Shown piece by piece: positions 35,585 through 45,194 of a DNA stretch of 64,000 bases. This DNA comes from Asticcacaulis sp. YBE204 (GTDB lineage: Bacteria > Pseudomonadota > Alphaproteobacteria > Caulobacterales > Caulobacteraceae): NCBI RefSeq assembly GCF_000495855.1, contig NZ_AWGF01000009.1:62001-126000 (forward strand), in the 5' to 3' direction. The position numbers were made by a program, and so were the translations under genes. Under the pieces are notes generated by a model. That model was not told where the DNA came from. It saw only the letters and a list, made by a program, of their open reading frames with translations, and searched no databases. Within the stretch, counting starts at the first letter, position 1. Every line of letters starts with the position of its first letter.

Positions 35585-36784
35585 TTATGCGTTCGGTTTC
35601 GGCGTGGCGTCGATGACGGGCTTCAGCGCAACGATCTGAGGCGCGACGACCGCGCCGGGACGCAGGGCCTGAAGGCCCGACATCACCACACGCTCGCCGG
35701 GCTTGAGGCCGTCGATGACGACCTTCTGGCCCTCGACTGTGCCGCCGAGGTGGACTTCGCGGTATTCGACCGCATTGCCCTTACCGACGACATAGACGAA
35801 GCGCTTCGACTGATCGGTGCCGACGGCCAGTTCGCTGATCAGGATCAGCGGCTTGGCGGTCGCCTCACCCAACTTAACGCGGACGAACTGACCGGGGATC
35901 AGGCGACCGTCGGCGTTGGAAAAGACCGCGCGGGCGCGGACGGTACCGGATTGCGCGTCGAACTGATTGTCGATCAGTTGCAGGTGACCGTCGAGCGGGG
36001 CATTGCCGTCGTCCAGCTCCAGTTTGACCGGAATGCGCTCGAAGGCGGTGCCGTTGAGGTCTTTCAGGGTGCGGTTGATGACCTCTTCATTGGCGTCGAA
36101 CGAGGCATAGATCGGCGACACCGAGACCAGCGTCGTCAGCAGCGGCGAACCGGCGCCTGACGCGACCAGATTGCCCTGGGTGATTTCGACGCGACCGACG
36201 CGACCCGAAACGGGGGCGCGGACCTGCGTATAGGAGAGGTTGAGATTGGCCGATTGTAGCACCGCGCGGGCGGCGGCGACGTCGGCTTCGGCCCCGCGCA
36301 GGCCGTTGGTGCGGCTTTCGGCCTCGGCCTGCGAGATGGCGTGTTCGGCCAGCAGGCGCTCGGCGCGGTCGTTGTCTGAACGGGCCAGAGTCAGGCGAGC
36401 CTCGGCGGCCTGAACCTGCGCCTTGGCGCGGGCGACCTCGGCGGCGTAAGGCGCCGGGTCGATGGTCACCAGCAGATCGCCCTGACGCACAAACGCACCT
36501 TCGCGGAAGTGGATCGATTTGACTGCGCCGGAGACCCGCGAGCGGATTTCGACGCGTTCGACAGCCTCAAGGCGGCCCGAGAACGATTCCCAGCTAGATG
36601 TGGTCTGTTCTTCGACGACGGCGACCTTGACCGGGATGGCCGGGGGCGCGGCCGGAGCGGCCTGCTCGGAGGCGTTGGAGGTCACGGCGGCGATGCTTAA
36701 GCCGCCGATACCGAGGGCGGCGGCGGCCACGGCGGCCAGCAAGGGCTTGCGGGGGACTTTTTTGTACAGTTCGGAGGGGGTCAT
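35585..36784 (-). CDS. RND efflux periplasmic adaptor (pump 2)
   Basis: A 399-residue membrane-fusion protein. The N-terminal hydrophobic anchor (LLAAVAAAALGIGGLSIAAV) has no lipobox Cys, unlike the pump-1 adaptor. Lipoyl halves are RVEIRSRVSGAVKSIHFREG and LSYTQVRAPVSGRVGRVEI; the coiled-coil hairpin spans about 105-175 (RAKAQVQAAEARLTLARSDN). The C-terminal barrel and membrane-proximal parts follow. It is the first gene of the leftward operon, with a good promoter about 90 bases upstream and a divergent TetR gene beyond. Confidence 0.94.
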   Translation of the reverse strand: MTPSELYKKVPRKPLLAAVAAAALGIGGLSIAAVTSNASEQAAPAAPPAIPVKVAVVEEQTTSSWESFSGRLEAVERVEIRSRVSGAVKSIHFREGAFVRQGDLLVTIDPAPYAAEVARAKAQVQAAEARLTLARSDNDRAERLLAEHAISQAEAESRTNGLRGAEADVAAARAVLQSANLNLSYTQVRAPVSGRVGRVEITQGNLVASGAGSPLLTTLVSVSPIYASFDANEEVINRTLKDLNGTAFERIPVKLELDDGNAPLDGHLQLIDNQFDAQSGTVRARAVFSNADGRLIPGQFVRVKLGEATAKPLILISELAVGTDQSKRFVYVVGKGNAVEYREVHLGGTVEGQKVVIDGLKPGERVVMSGLQALRPGAVVAPQIVALKPVIDATPKPNA

Positions 36785-36879
36785 GGCGGGTCACCTTCGG
36801 GGAGAAAGGGAAAAGGAATTTGGTGAGCGGTACGCTTGAAATGGCGTCAACGAGGCCTATTTATGTACTGCCCCGCAAA

Positions 36880-36908
36880 TTAATAGAGGGCGGACACCAA
36901 AAAGTCAA
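36880..36908 (-). promoter_or_regulatory. Sigma70-type promoter of the pump-2 operon
   Basis: Read on the reverse strand, TTGACT (36903-36908), 17 bases, then TATTAA (36880-36885). The transcript would start near 36873, leaving an 89-base leader to the adaptor gene. Confidence 0.6.
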
Positions 36909-36911
36909 AAT

Positions 36912-36933
36912 TTTTGTACTAATTCGCACAAAA
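36912..36933. promoter_or_regulatory. Operator-like palindrome upstream of the pump-2 promoter
   Basis: A 22-bp inverted repeat: TTTTGT at 36912-36917 faces ACAAAA at 36928-36933, with inner pairs also matching, 9 of 11 in all. It abuts the -35 box of the pump-2 promoter and lies between it and the divergent TetR gene. This is a likely TetR binding site. Confidence 0.5.
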
Positions 36934-36974
36934 ATGACGTAATGCGGTGTGGAAGACTTAAAAATAAAGGCTTT

Positions 36975-37111
36975 AAGCACCTCCCCTGATTTGGCTTACG
37001 CCGAACTTCGTTTCAGGGGAGGGTGGCGGCGAAGCCGACGGGTGGGGTTATTCCCATCTGTCAGCCGACTTCCGACCCGAAAGGTGTCCTCCCATATAAA
37101 GGGGGATGCTT
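36975..37111. repeat. Intergenic inverted-repeat element, type II (copy F)
   Basis: A 137-bp element in the 440-base divergent gap between the pump-2 adaptor and TetR genes. It opens AAGCACCTCCCCTGA and closes GGGGGATGCTT. The left half is itself a hairpin (CCTCCCCTGA...TCAGGGGAGG). The rest of this gap holds the promoter and palindrome listed separately and no gene that I can support. Confidence 0.72.
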
Positions 37112-37224
37112 ATAAGGGTGGCGGCGCGGTTCAACTGAGGTTAGAGTGGGGTCACGTCAAACGCGGCGTGTGCATAAGGCCGATGAACGTCGGCGCACAC
37201 CGCCACAGGAGTATAAGCGTCATC

Positions 37225-37956
37225 ATGGTGCATCAGCCCTTTGAAACCGTGATTCACAAAACGCCTGAGATCGATCTGAGCGACAACCTCGACCTGAACG
37301 GTGTGTGTGGTGCGCAAAGCCTCGATCCCGAAGCCTGCGTCTGCAAGCCCAAGGCGAGAGGCCGTCCGCGCGCCTACAATCCCGACGAAGTGCTGCAAAA
37401 GGCATTGAAGGTCTTCTGGCAGAAGGGTTTCGCCGCTACCTCGCTCGACGATCTGGTCGAAGCAACCGGCGTCAATCGCCCCAGCCTCTATGCCGGGTTC
37501 GGCGATAAGGAGTCGCTCTATCTCAAGGCCATGCAGCGTTACCGCGAATCGCTGGCCGAGCGGCTGGACGAGGTGCTGATCTGCAACGGCGATCCTAACG
37601 ACACGGTGCTGTCGATCATCCGGCGCTATTTCGACATCATCATCGACACCTATACGGGTGAAAGTCAGCATCCGCTGGGCTGCGCCTTCATGTGTACGGC
37701 GCTGAACGAGGCCCCTCAGCACGAGTCGATCCTTGAAATGCTGCAAAGCACGATCGAGGAATTCGATATCCGCTTCGAGAAGTTCTTTTCAGACGGTCAG
37801 AAATACGGCTGTCTCAAGCCCGGGCAGGACCCGAAGGTGCTGGCCCAGATGATCGGCGGCATCACCGCCAATCTAGGCGTCCGCGCCCGGGCCGGGGCCT
37901 CGGCGCAGGAACTGCGTTCGCTGGTGGTCAATACGACGGCGATGCTGTTTGCCTGA
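37225..37956 (+). CDS. TetR-family regulator of pump 2 (inferred), Cys-rich N-terminus
   Basis: A 243-residue TetR protein with an unusual N-terminal extension of about 45 residues holding Cys28, Cys38 and Cys40 (GVCGAQSLDPEACVCKP). A basic KARGRPRAY stretch resembling an AT-hook follows. The helix-turn-helix is TSLDDLVEATGVNRPSLYAGFGDKE in two parts at about 70-95. The C-terminal half fits the AcrR-like effector domain (QHPLGCAFMCTALNEAP has two more Cys). The frame is open further upstream but runs through a repeat. It is divergent from the pump-2 operon. Clustered Cys suggest redox or electrophile sensing, which is inference. Confidence 0.88.
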   Translation: MVHQPFETVIHKTPEIDLSDNLDLNGVCGAQSLDPEACVCKPKARGRPRAYNPDEVLQKALKVFWQKGFAATSLDDLVEATGVNRPSLYAGFGDKESLYLKAMQRYRESLAERLDEVLICNGDPNDTVLSIIRRYFDIIIDTYTGESQHPLGCAFMCTALNEAPQHESILEMLQSTIEEFDIRFEKFFSDGQKYGCLKPGQDPKVLAQMIGGITANLGVRARAGASAQELRSLVVNTTAMLFA

Positions 37957-37971
37957 CGGGCGAAGATAACA

Positions 37972-38134
37972 AAGCACCTCTCCTGATATTAGGGGTGTAG
38001 TGCAGCGAAAGTATAGCTTTCGCCAATGGTGGGATTTTTGAGCGTGAGCTCAAAAAGACGGTGGGGTTATTACCGGCGGTATAACCCCCCTCCGGCTAAA
38101 GCCGGTTTCCCCCCTGATATCAGGGGGGATGCTA
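37972..38134. repeat. Intergenic inverted-repeat element, type II (copy G)
   Basis: A 163-bp element between the TetR gene and a lipoprotein gene. It opens AAGCACCTCTCC and closes with the 20-bp GATATC-centred palindrome at 38109-38128 followed by GATGCT. It is an inverted relative of the copy at 25661-25776. It ends 22 bases before the downstream start codon, so it will sit in that gene's leader. Confidence 0.8.
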
Positions 38135-38156
38135 TATAGTGATATCGGGGGGTATT

Positions 38157-38702
38157 ATGCAGAGACTTAAAATATTGTCGCTGGTTGGGCTGGCGACCCT
38201 AATAGCTGGCTGCGCCACGCTGGCCGGTGATCCGCACGCCGATCTCGACATTCTGGAAACCGCCATGACCTCGCGCGCCGAGGACTTGCAGCCTCAGGCC
38301 GATGGCGGCGTGGCGCGGGCACAACTGGCGCTGGCCGTGGTGTATAAATACGGCCTCAACGGCACCTCGAAAAATCTCCCGGCGTCGTTCCGGTTACGGC
38401 AAAAGGCGACGGCGCAGCGCGGCTATACGCCGATCACGCAATATATAGCCGGCCTGAACGGCGCGCCGGGACGCACGGCGATCATCAATATCGCGCGTTT
38501 CGACCTGACCGAACCTCAGGCGTCGCGGGTCTTTTTCTGCGCCGAGGCTCTGGAAAAGGGACAGATGACCGCGTCGGGCTTTTCGGCCTGCGGCAGCGAA
38601 CAGCGGTTCCGCGACCTGCATCCGCGCTGGCTGGCGATTTCGCCCTCTGCCAAACGTCCGGATTTCAAACCAAAGCCCGCGCGCAAACCCACAATCGCGT
38701 GA
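38157..38702 (+). CDS. Small lipoprotein with Sel1-like region
   Basis: A 181-residue probable lipoprotein with lipobox IAGC at about residue 18. The ATG at 38157 follows a GGGGGG run that could serve as ribosome-binding site and lies just past a repeat element. VARAQLALAVVYKYGLNGTS and LRQKATAQRGYTPITQYIAG resemble a pair of helices of a Sel1/TPR-like repeat. The C-terminus is basic and Pro-rich (KRPDFKPKPARKP). Function is unknown. It is a single gene. Confidence 0.72.
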   Translation: MQRLKILSLVGLATLIAGCATLAGDPHADLDILETAMTSRAEDLQPQADGGVARAQLALAVVYKYGLNGTSKNLPASFRLRQKATAQRGYTPITQYIAGLNGAPGRTAIINIARFDLTEPQASRVFFCAEALEKGQMTASGFSACGSEQRFRDLHPRWLAISPSAKRPDFKPKPARKPTIA

Positions 38703-38798
38703 GGTGAGAAAAATATCGTTATCCCAACCCCTGGCGGTAACCGGCGATTAACCTTGCTGTCTCATCTTTCGGTTGAGTAATGTGTAAGTGAGGTGCCT

Positions 38799-40277
38799 AT
38801 GTTCTTTTCTCATAAGACCGCCGATAGCGATCATGCCATTGTTTCCGCCCTCCATGCCTCTCAGGCCGTCATCGAGTTTACGCCCCATGGCGACATCCTG
38901 ACGGCCAACGACAATTTCCTCAAGGCGACGGGCTACAGTCTGGGCGATATCGCCGGGCGCAACCACAGCCTGTTCTGCGATCCTGCCTATGCCCAAAGCG
39001 AGGCCTATCGCCGCTTCTGGGCCGATCTGGCGCGCGGCGACTTCGCCGCCGGGGTCTATAAGCGCTTCGGCCGCGACGGTGCGCCGCTCTGGCTTCAGGC
39101 GACCTACAATCCAATCCGCGACAAGGCCGGAAAGGTCATCAAGGTCGTCAAGTTCGCTTCGGATATTACCGAGGCCAAGCTGCGCGACATGGATTACAAG
39201 GGCAAGATCGACGCCATCGATCGCGCGCAGGCCGTGATCGAGTTCACGCCGAAAGGCCAAATCCTGACGGCCAACGCCAATTTTCTCACCGCCGTCGGCT
39301 ATACGCTCGACGAAATCCGCGGTCGCCACCACAGTCTGTTCTGCGACACGGCGGTGGTCAATAGCGAGGCCTATCGCCGGTTCTGGGAAGCGCTGGCACG
39401 CGGCGAGTTCCAGTCGGCGGAGTATAAACGCGTCGGCAAGGGCGGGCGCGAAATCCACATTCAGGCGACCTATAATCCGGTCTTCGACGACTCAGGCGAG
39501 GTGGTCAAGGTCGTCAAGTTCGCCAGCGATATCACGACCACGGTTCAGCGGCGCGAGCGTTCCGAGCGCCTCAATCAGGAACTGGGCGCGGTGATCGGTC
39601 AGATCCTCGACGCCAATTCCATGACGTCGCGCGTCGCTCACGCCACCGACGAGACCGGCACCATGATCCACGCGGTGGCGTCTGCCGCCGAGGAGCTGTC
39701 GGCCTCGGTACGCGAAATCTCGAACTCGATGGGCAATGCCCGCGGCGGGGTCGAGGCCGTGTTCAAACACACCGAAACCGCCAATATCTCCGCCGAACGG
39801 CTGGGCAAGTCGGCGGAATCGATGACTCAGGTCGTCAACCTCATTCAGGATATCGCCAGCCAGATCAACCTGCTGGCGCTCAATGCGACCATCGAATCGG
39901 CGCGCGCCGGTGAGGCCGGGCGCGGCTTCGCCGTTGTGGCGTCCGAGGTCAAGTCGCTGGCCAACCAAGCCGCGCGCTCGACCCAGACCATTTCCGAGGA
40001 AATCGCCAACATGCAGGGCGTGACCAGCGAGGTGACCGGGACGCTCAACCTCATTTCGGGCTCGATGAACGACGTGCTGGAAAACGTCGCCTCGATCGCC
40101 GGGGCGCTTGAGCAACAGAACGCCGCCACCACGACGATCAGCTCGGACATGCAATCCGCCGTCAGCGCGGTGGGTCGCATCACCGACTCGATGGGTACGA
40201 TTTCGGGCACCTTCCATCAGGTCGCCACGGCGTCGGAAGAGGTCAAGCGCCAGATGGAAGCGCTGGCGGTTGCGTAA
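38799..40277 (+). CDS. Cytoplasmic chemoreceptor with tandem PAS domains
   Basis: A 492-residue methyl-accepting chemotaxis protein without transmembrane segments. Two PAS domains (about 10-130 and 135-252) are close duplicates: both have [33 protein letters not shown] and [10 protein letters not shown]. The signalling domain follows (about 265-490) with the hairpin tip [20 protein letters not shown] and [20 protein letters not shown] (quoted in pieces). I start at the ATG at 38799, 7 bases after GAGG; a GTG two codons earlier is possible. HSLFCD with Cys in each PAS is like energy-taxis receptors such as McpY. Heme or FAD binding cannot be judged. Confidence 0.93.
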   Translation: MFFSHKTADSDHAIVSALHASQAVIEFTPHGDILTANDNFLKATGYSLGDIAGRNHSLFCDPAYAQSEAYRRFWADLARGDFAAGVYKRFGRDGAPLWLQATYNPIRDKAGKVIKVVKFASDITEAKLRDMDYKGKIDAIDRAQAVIEFTPKGQILTANANFLTAVGYTLDEIRGRHHSLFCDTAVVNSEAYRRFWEALARGEFQSAEYKRVGKGGREIHIQATYNPVFDDSGEVVKVVKFASDITTTVQRRERSERLNQELGAVIGQILDANSMTSRVAHATDETGTMIHAVASAAEELSASVREISNSMGNARGGVEAVFKHTETANISAERLGKSAESMTQVVNLIQDIASQINLLALNATIESARAGEAGRGFAVVASEVKSLANQAARSTQTISEEIANMQGVTSEVTGTLNLISGSMNDVLENVASIAGALEQQNAATTTISSDMQSAVSAVGRITDSMGTISGTFHQVATASEEVKRQMEALAVA

Positions 40278-40418
40278 GTCGCGACGTTTATAAAGACGAA
40301 CCCTATTGAACCGGACGGTTCACGGTGTAAGTTCCCTTCAAGTCAGATTTTTTTGCCGCGATATTATTGCCAAAAACCGCTGACACTTTTTGGCATATCG
40401 CTCAAGGAGGAGAACAGC

Positions 40419-41282
40419 ATGTGCGATGACGATATCCATCAGGGCCTGGTTCACGATCCGCGCCTGTCGCGACGGGGTTTCGCGCTGGCGGCGGCGGGCG
40501 GACTGACTCTGGCTTCAAGCCAGACCTTTGCCGCCGCGGCGGTCACCGCCTCCGCCGTTACGGTCAAGACGCCGGACGGCGAGGCCGATGCGGTCCTGTT
40601 CCACCCGGCTAGCAAGGGCAAATGGCCCGCCGTCCTGATCTGGACCGACGTGATGGGCCTGCGTCCGGTGTTCGAGGATATGGGACGCCGGCTGGCCGCC
40701 GAAGGCTATGTGGTTCTGGTGCCCAATCCCTATTACCGCGTGCGCAAATCGCCCGTCGTCGAAGGCACGTTCAATTTTGCGGTCCCTGCCGATCGTGAGA
40801 AACTGACGCCGTTGCGCGCCAGTATTACGCCGGAAGGCACGCTGCGCGATGCGACGGCCTTCGTCGCCTTTCTCGATGCGCAGGCCGTGACCGACACTAA
40901 GCGCAAGGTCGGCGTTCAGGGCTATTGCATGGGCGGGCCGCTGGCTTTCCGCACCGCCGTCGCCGCCTCCGAGCGCATCGGAGCCGTGGCGACGTTTCAC
41001 GGCGGCGGGCTGGCCACCGATCAGCCGTCGAGCCCGCACCTGCTTATCCCGCAAACGAAGGCCGAGTACCTGATCGAGATCGCCGCCAATGACGACGCCA
41101 AGGACCCGGGGGCGAAGGACCGCCTGAAAGCCGCCTTCGAGGCCGCCAAACGTCCGGCCATCGTCGAGGTCTTCGAGGGGGCCGACCACGGCTGGACCGT
41201 GCGCACCAGTCAGGTCTACAACGAAGCCGCCGCCGAAAAGGCGTGGGCCAACCTTCTGGCCCTGTACAAGCGGGCTTTGTAA
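40419..41282 (+). CDS. Tat-exported dienelactone hydrolase family enzyme
   Basis: A 287-residue alpha/beta hydrolase of the dienelactone hydrolase family. AAGGAGGAG precedes the ATG. A twin-arginine signal (LSRRGFALAAAGGLTLASS, about 18-38) implies export, whereas classical catabolic dienelactone hydrolases are cytoplasmic. The nucleophile is Cys170 in GYCMGG; the triad is completed by Asp225 or 226 (AANDDAKD) and His257 (GADHGWTV). Its substrate may be an ester or lactone in the periplasm. It lies 138 bases upstream of the large LamG gene on the same strand. Confidence 0.88.
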   Translation: MCDDDIHQGLVHDPRLSRRGFALAAAGGLTLASSQTFAAAAVTASAVTVKTPDGEADAVLFHPASKGKWPAVLIWTDVMGLRPVFEDMGRRLAAEGYVVLVPNPYYRVRKSPVVEGTFNFAVPADREKLTPLRASITPEGTLRDATAFVAFLDAQAVTDTKRKVGVQGYCMGGPLAFRTAVAASERIGAVATFHGGGLATDQPSSPHLLIPQTKAEYLIEIAANDDAKDPGAKDRLKAAFEAAKRPAIVEVFEGADHGWTVRTSQVYNEAAAEKAWANLLALYKRAL

Positions 41283-41420
41283 CGCGTAGACGTCGCAAAA
41301 CGCCAGGAGGTCACGCTTGATAGAGACGGTTTCTGCTCGCTAATGCGTGGAACAGGGCTATAAAGCATGACCCGCCGTCAGAGCGGGTGTGCTCAGAAAG
41401 TCGTTCATGGGGAGTCGTTC

Positions 41421-44400
41421 ATGAAACCGTTTATCTGTTGGCTCGCCCTGCTGCTGGCAACGCCCGCCATAGCCCCTCCTGTTATGGCTGAAGAGGGCTT
41501 GCTGTTTTCCCTGTCCGGCGACAAGGGGCTGACGGCGGAACACGCCGCCGGACAGGCCGAGCCCTTGTTTGCCGTCGGCGCACAGACGATCCCCAACGGC
41601 GCCAAGGGGCCGGGGCTGGGGCTCAACGATACCCTGACGCTGGTCTGGCCCGCCGCCAGCAATATCTACGCCCAGCGCGGCACCCTGTCGTTTTACTTTC
41701 GCCCGCGTGAGCCTTTGGGGGAGGCCCCGTTCCCGGTGTTCCGCGTCGGCGCGGCGGACGGCACAAGCTGGGACATGGCGTGGCTGCGCATCGACTGGAA
41801 CGGGCACGGTTTCGACGCCTTTGTGACCGACACCAATCTCAGCCGCTCGCGCGTGTCATTTAAAATGGACCGCATTCCGGCGAAGGACGACTGGGTGCAC
41901 GTGGCCTTCGCCTGGGACGAGGCGACGGGCGTCAAGCTGTGGATCAACGGCAAACCGGCGGCGCAAAAAGATGGCGCGGCGCTCTACGATTCCGGCCTCT
42001 ACGCCTTCGGACCGTTTCAGCGCATCGTGGCACCGTATCAGGTCCATTCGATGTACAATTTCCGCCGGTCGGGCGACATAGACGAGATACGCATCTACGA
42101 CCGCAGGCTGGACGATGCCGGTGTCGCGGCGCTGGCCACGAACGGGACGCCCGTCGTGCCGCCGGTGCCGGATAACCGGGCGGCGTGGCTGAAGCGCTAT
42201 GGCTGGGAAACGACCGCGCCCGCCTATCTCAGCGATCCCGTGACCCGTATTCGCAAGGTCGAATTTACCGACATGCGCGATCTGAAAGCCAGGATGTTCA
42301 AGGGGGCCGACGGCATCCGCGAAACGACGTGGCCGGGGGTCTATAACCGCTCGCGCCTTGAGGGGCGGCACGACTATTTCGAGCTGCCCGACTGGAACGT
42401 CTATTCCCAAGGCGGCAAGGCCTACGATCTGAGCTTACCTGACGAGCCGTGGAACCGGATCGAGCTGACGGGTGCCGCATACGGAAGTTTAAATCTCGAC
42501 GGCAAGCTGTTGTTTAAGCGGATAAAAGGCGCCGAGCGTACCTCGGCGGTCGTGGCCGATCACACGGGCGGCAAGCTGCGTTTCGAGAACACGGCGCAGG
42601 AAACGCCGATTCAGGAAATCGCCGCCTATAACGTCACCAAAGGCGAGGTGCCTGCGGGCTACGCGACCCTGAGCTATACCGTCGATACGGCGGCCGATGC
42701 CGGGCTCTATCCGGCGCTGGACGAGGTGCGCGGCTTTATCGGCGGGCGCTTCGTGCCCGAAGAACGCGCGGTGGCCGTCGCCCTGCCCAAGGGCGCGCCG
42801 CGCAAGGCCGCGAAACCGACAGCTAAGGGCGCGCCGGTCGTGCATCTTCTGATCCCCGGCGATTTCCGAGATACGCGACCGGGCGAGGGGCCGACGCGCT
42901 TTTCCTACGGTTGGGAGAATATGGATGCGGGGCTGGACGGCATCGCCATCGACCTGCCCGCCATGAAGGTCGAGGCGACGCATAACGGGCTGCTGCCGCT
43001 GAATATCCGCGTGCGCGACCCGAACTGGCCGGAACGCGACCTGATCGACATCAATGTGGCGGTGAAACCTAATGAGGCGCGCACCCTGTGGCTCGATACG
43101 CGCGACCGCATCCTGCCGCCGACGGCGAGCTTTATCATCACCATCGCCGTCGCCGGGGGCGGCTTCGACGCGCAGGCGCTCAACGGTGCGCAGGTGCGGC
43201 TGGTGTTCAAACCGGCGTCGGAAGCCAAGGCCGAACACGTCGCCGACCGCATGGAGCAGGCGCGCGACAATCTCGCCTTCTTCGTCGAGGAACAGCCCAA
43301 TATCCGCGCCTATCCCCTGTGGACTCGGTTCGAGCGCGACATCAGCGACGTATTGCGCGTCGATCCGGGCAATGCCCTGGCGCGCGCCTACTGGGTCGAG
43401 AAGAACCCGGAACAGCCCTATGCGCCGGTCGCCCTGCCGCCGCTCGATCCGGAGGTGCCGCTGTGGGCCAGCCGTCAGATCGAAGACCTGAAACTTTACA
43501 AGCGCTTCGTCGACTGGTGGATCGACGAGCGTCAGGTCGATAACGGCGAATTCGGTGGCGGTTTGTCGGACGATACCGATCTGGTCAATGCCTGGGTGCC
43601 GCTGGCGCTGATGGGTGTCGATCCGCAGCGCTATATCACCTCGCAGCGCAAGGTGCTCGATGCGACCTACGCCAACGGCATGTGGAGCGGGGGCCTGAGC
43701 CGCATCGCCACCGACGAACTGCATTCCTACGAAGAAGGCATCAATACGGTCGCCCAATCGATGCAGATGGACTGGGGCAACCCCACCGCCATCGAGCGCG
43801 GCATGGCCGTGGCGCGTGAGTTTCCGCGCCTGTTCGAGGTCAATCCCGCCGGCCACCGCCACGAGGTCAGCGCCTATTTCAGCGGTACCAAAATCTACCG
43901 CGAAGGCACGCTCGGCTGGCAGCGGCAGTTCGGCCTGCTGATCACCCATCCGGGGCTGCTGCTGGTCGATTACAACGGCAATGCTGCGACAAAAGCCCTG
44001 CTGCTGGAGGTCGCCGACGGCTGGCTGGCCCACGGCAAGCAAGACGCCAAAGGCAACTGGTCCTTCCCGTCCGACATCGAATGGGCGACCGACAAGGGCG
44101 CGGGCAATGGCGTCCAAAGCGCGATCAGCCTGTTCTGGGCGGCCTATATCTGGACCGGCGACACCAAATATCTGCGGCCTATCGAGGGCGATATCCAGCG
44201 CGGTAACCTCAGCAATCTGTCGCAGATCAATGCCGACGTCATGGCCCGCGCTCCCGGTGGAGCGGCTCTGGCGCAGAAGATCGTCGCGGGCGAGGTCGGC
44301 GGCAGAGGCGGGGCCATCGACCGCAATCTCGGCGGCATCGGCGACACGGAATTCGCGGCCTTCGTCCGCTGGCAGCAGACGGGCGACAAGTCGCTGATCA

Positions 44401-45194
44401 GCGACCTTTATGGCCGCGAAATCGAGGCCAGCACCCAGCGGATGCCGATCCTGACCGAAGGCCATCTGTGGTCCGACCGCGTCAGCGTGCCGAACGAACT
44501 GCTGCAACGGACGCGACTGGGTGGCGTCGGCCACCGCCGCAACGTCTATTATCCCGGCAATCTGGTGCGCTGGGCGTTCACCGGCGGCACCGCCGAGGAT
44601 GTGGCCCTGCTGGTGCGCAACGGCGATCCGAAAGCGTTCCGTGTCATCGGTTATAACCTGCTGAAGACCGGCGATGTCACAGGCATTCTGACAGCGGATC
44701 AGATGGCGTCGGGGACGTGGCGCGTGACGGGGGGGATCGATGCCGACGGCGACGATGTGCCCGATGCGGTTACATTCGATCAGACGGTCGCCCTGGAACG
44801 CGGCACGTCCCTGCCGCTGCCCTTCCCGTCGCGCCGGAGCATGGTCTATCAATTTACGCTGGTGACACCCGGCGAAGACCCGTCGAACCGGCCCGATATC
44901 GGTTTGTCGAAGGACGATATTACCGTGAAAGGACGTAAACTGACGGTGCGCGTCCATTCGCTGGGGGCAAAGTCGACGCCTGCCGGATGGGTGATCATCG
45001 AGGCTGCGGACGGCAAGGTTCTGGCGCGGGCATCCTTTGCCGCCCTTGCGGCGCCGCTCGATCTCCTGCCCAAAACACGCGACGTGTCCCTGACCGTGCC
45101 GCAGGGAGCAAAAGGCTGGCGTGTGCGGCTCGAACTCGACGGCGCGCCGAAGGAAATTTCGACCGGCAACAATGTGGCCGAATGGATACCCTAA
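41421..45194 (+). CDS. Large secreted LamG protein, uncharacterised putative polysaccharide-active enzyme
   Basis: A 1257-residue exported protein. The ATG at 41421 follows GGGGAG and gives a signal peptide ending at about residue 23. Residues about 25-245 form a LamG/concanavalin-like domain: [36 protein letters not shown] (in pieces) and [21 protein letters not shown] beta-rich middle (250-640) follows. Residues about 700-1050 look helical and may form an alpha/alpha barrel ([59 protein letters not shown]). The C-terminus is beta-rich. I do not recognise a named enzyme family. Its last four bases overlap the convergent dadA gene. Confidence 0.85.
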   Translation: MKPFICWLALLLATPAIAPPVMAEEGLLFSLSGDKGLTAEHAAGQAEPLFAVGAQTIPNGAKGPGLGLNDTLTLVWPAASNIYAQRGTLSFYFRPREPLGEAPFPVFRVGAADGTSWDMAWLRIDWNGHGFDAFVTDTNLSRSRVSFKMDRIPAKDDWVHVAFAWDEATGVKLWINGKPAAQKDGAALYDSGLYAFGPFQRIVAPYQVHSMYNFRRSGDIDEIRIYDRRLDDAGVAALATNGTPVVPPVPDNRAAWLKRYGWETTAPAYLSDPVTRIRKVEFTDMRDLKARMFKGADGIRETTWPGVYNRSRLEGRHDYFELPDWNVYSQGGKAYDLSLPDEPWNRIELTGAAYGSLNLDGKLLFKRIKGAERTSAVVADHTGGKLRFENTAQETPIQEIAAYNVTKGEVPAGYATLSYTVDTAADAGLYPALDEVRGFIGGRFVPEERAVAVALPKGAPRKAAKPTAKGAPVVHLLIPGDFRDTRPGEGPTRFSYGWENMDAGLDGIAIDLPAMKVEATHNGLLPLNIRVRDPNWPERDLIDINVAVKPNEARTLWLDTRDRILPPTASFIITIAVAGGGFDAQALNGAQVRLVFKPASEAKAEHVADRMEQARDNLAFFVEEQPNIRAYPLWTRFERDISDVLRVDPGNALARAYWVEKNPEQPYAPVALPPLDPEVPLWASRQIEDLKLYKRFVDWWIDERQVDNGEFGGGLSDDTDLVNAWVPLALMGVDPQRYITSQRKVLDATYANGMWSGGLSRIATDELHSYEEGINTVAQSMQMDWGNPTAIERGMAVAREFPRLFEVNPAGHRHEVSAYFSGTKIYREGTLGWQRQFGLLITHPGLLLVDYNGNAATKALLLEVADGWLAHGKQDAKGNWSFPSDIEWATDKGAGNGVQSAISLFWAAYIWTGDTKYLRPIEGDIQRGNLSNLSQINADVMARAPGGAALAQKIVAGEVGGRGGAIDRNLGGIGDTEFAAFVRWQQTGDKSLISDLYGREIEASTQRMPILTEGHLWSDRVSVPNELLQRTRLGGVGHRRNVYYPGNLVRWAFTGGTAEDVALLVRNGDPKAFRVIGYNLLKTGDVTGILTADQMASGTWRVTGGIDADGDDVPDAVTFDQTVALERGTSLPLPFPSRRSMVYQFTLVTPGEDPSNRPDIGLSKDDITVKGRKLTVRVHSLGAKSTPAGWVIIEAADGKVLARASFAALAAPLDLLPKTRDVSLTVPQGAKGWRVRLELDGAPKEISTGNNVAEWIP

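Noticed and set aside
40308-40321. GAACCG-GA-CGGTTC inverted repeat before the dienelactone hydrolase gene
   Set aside because: Six-base arms are common by chance and no promoter or regulator supports it.
41343-41420. ACCCGC...GCGGGT hairpin before the LamG gene
   Set aside because: It is a short stem without U-run or conserved context.
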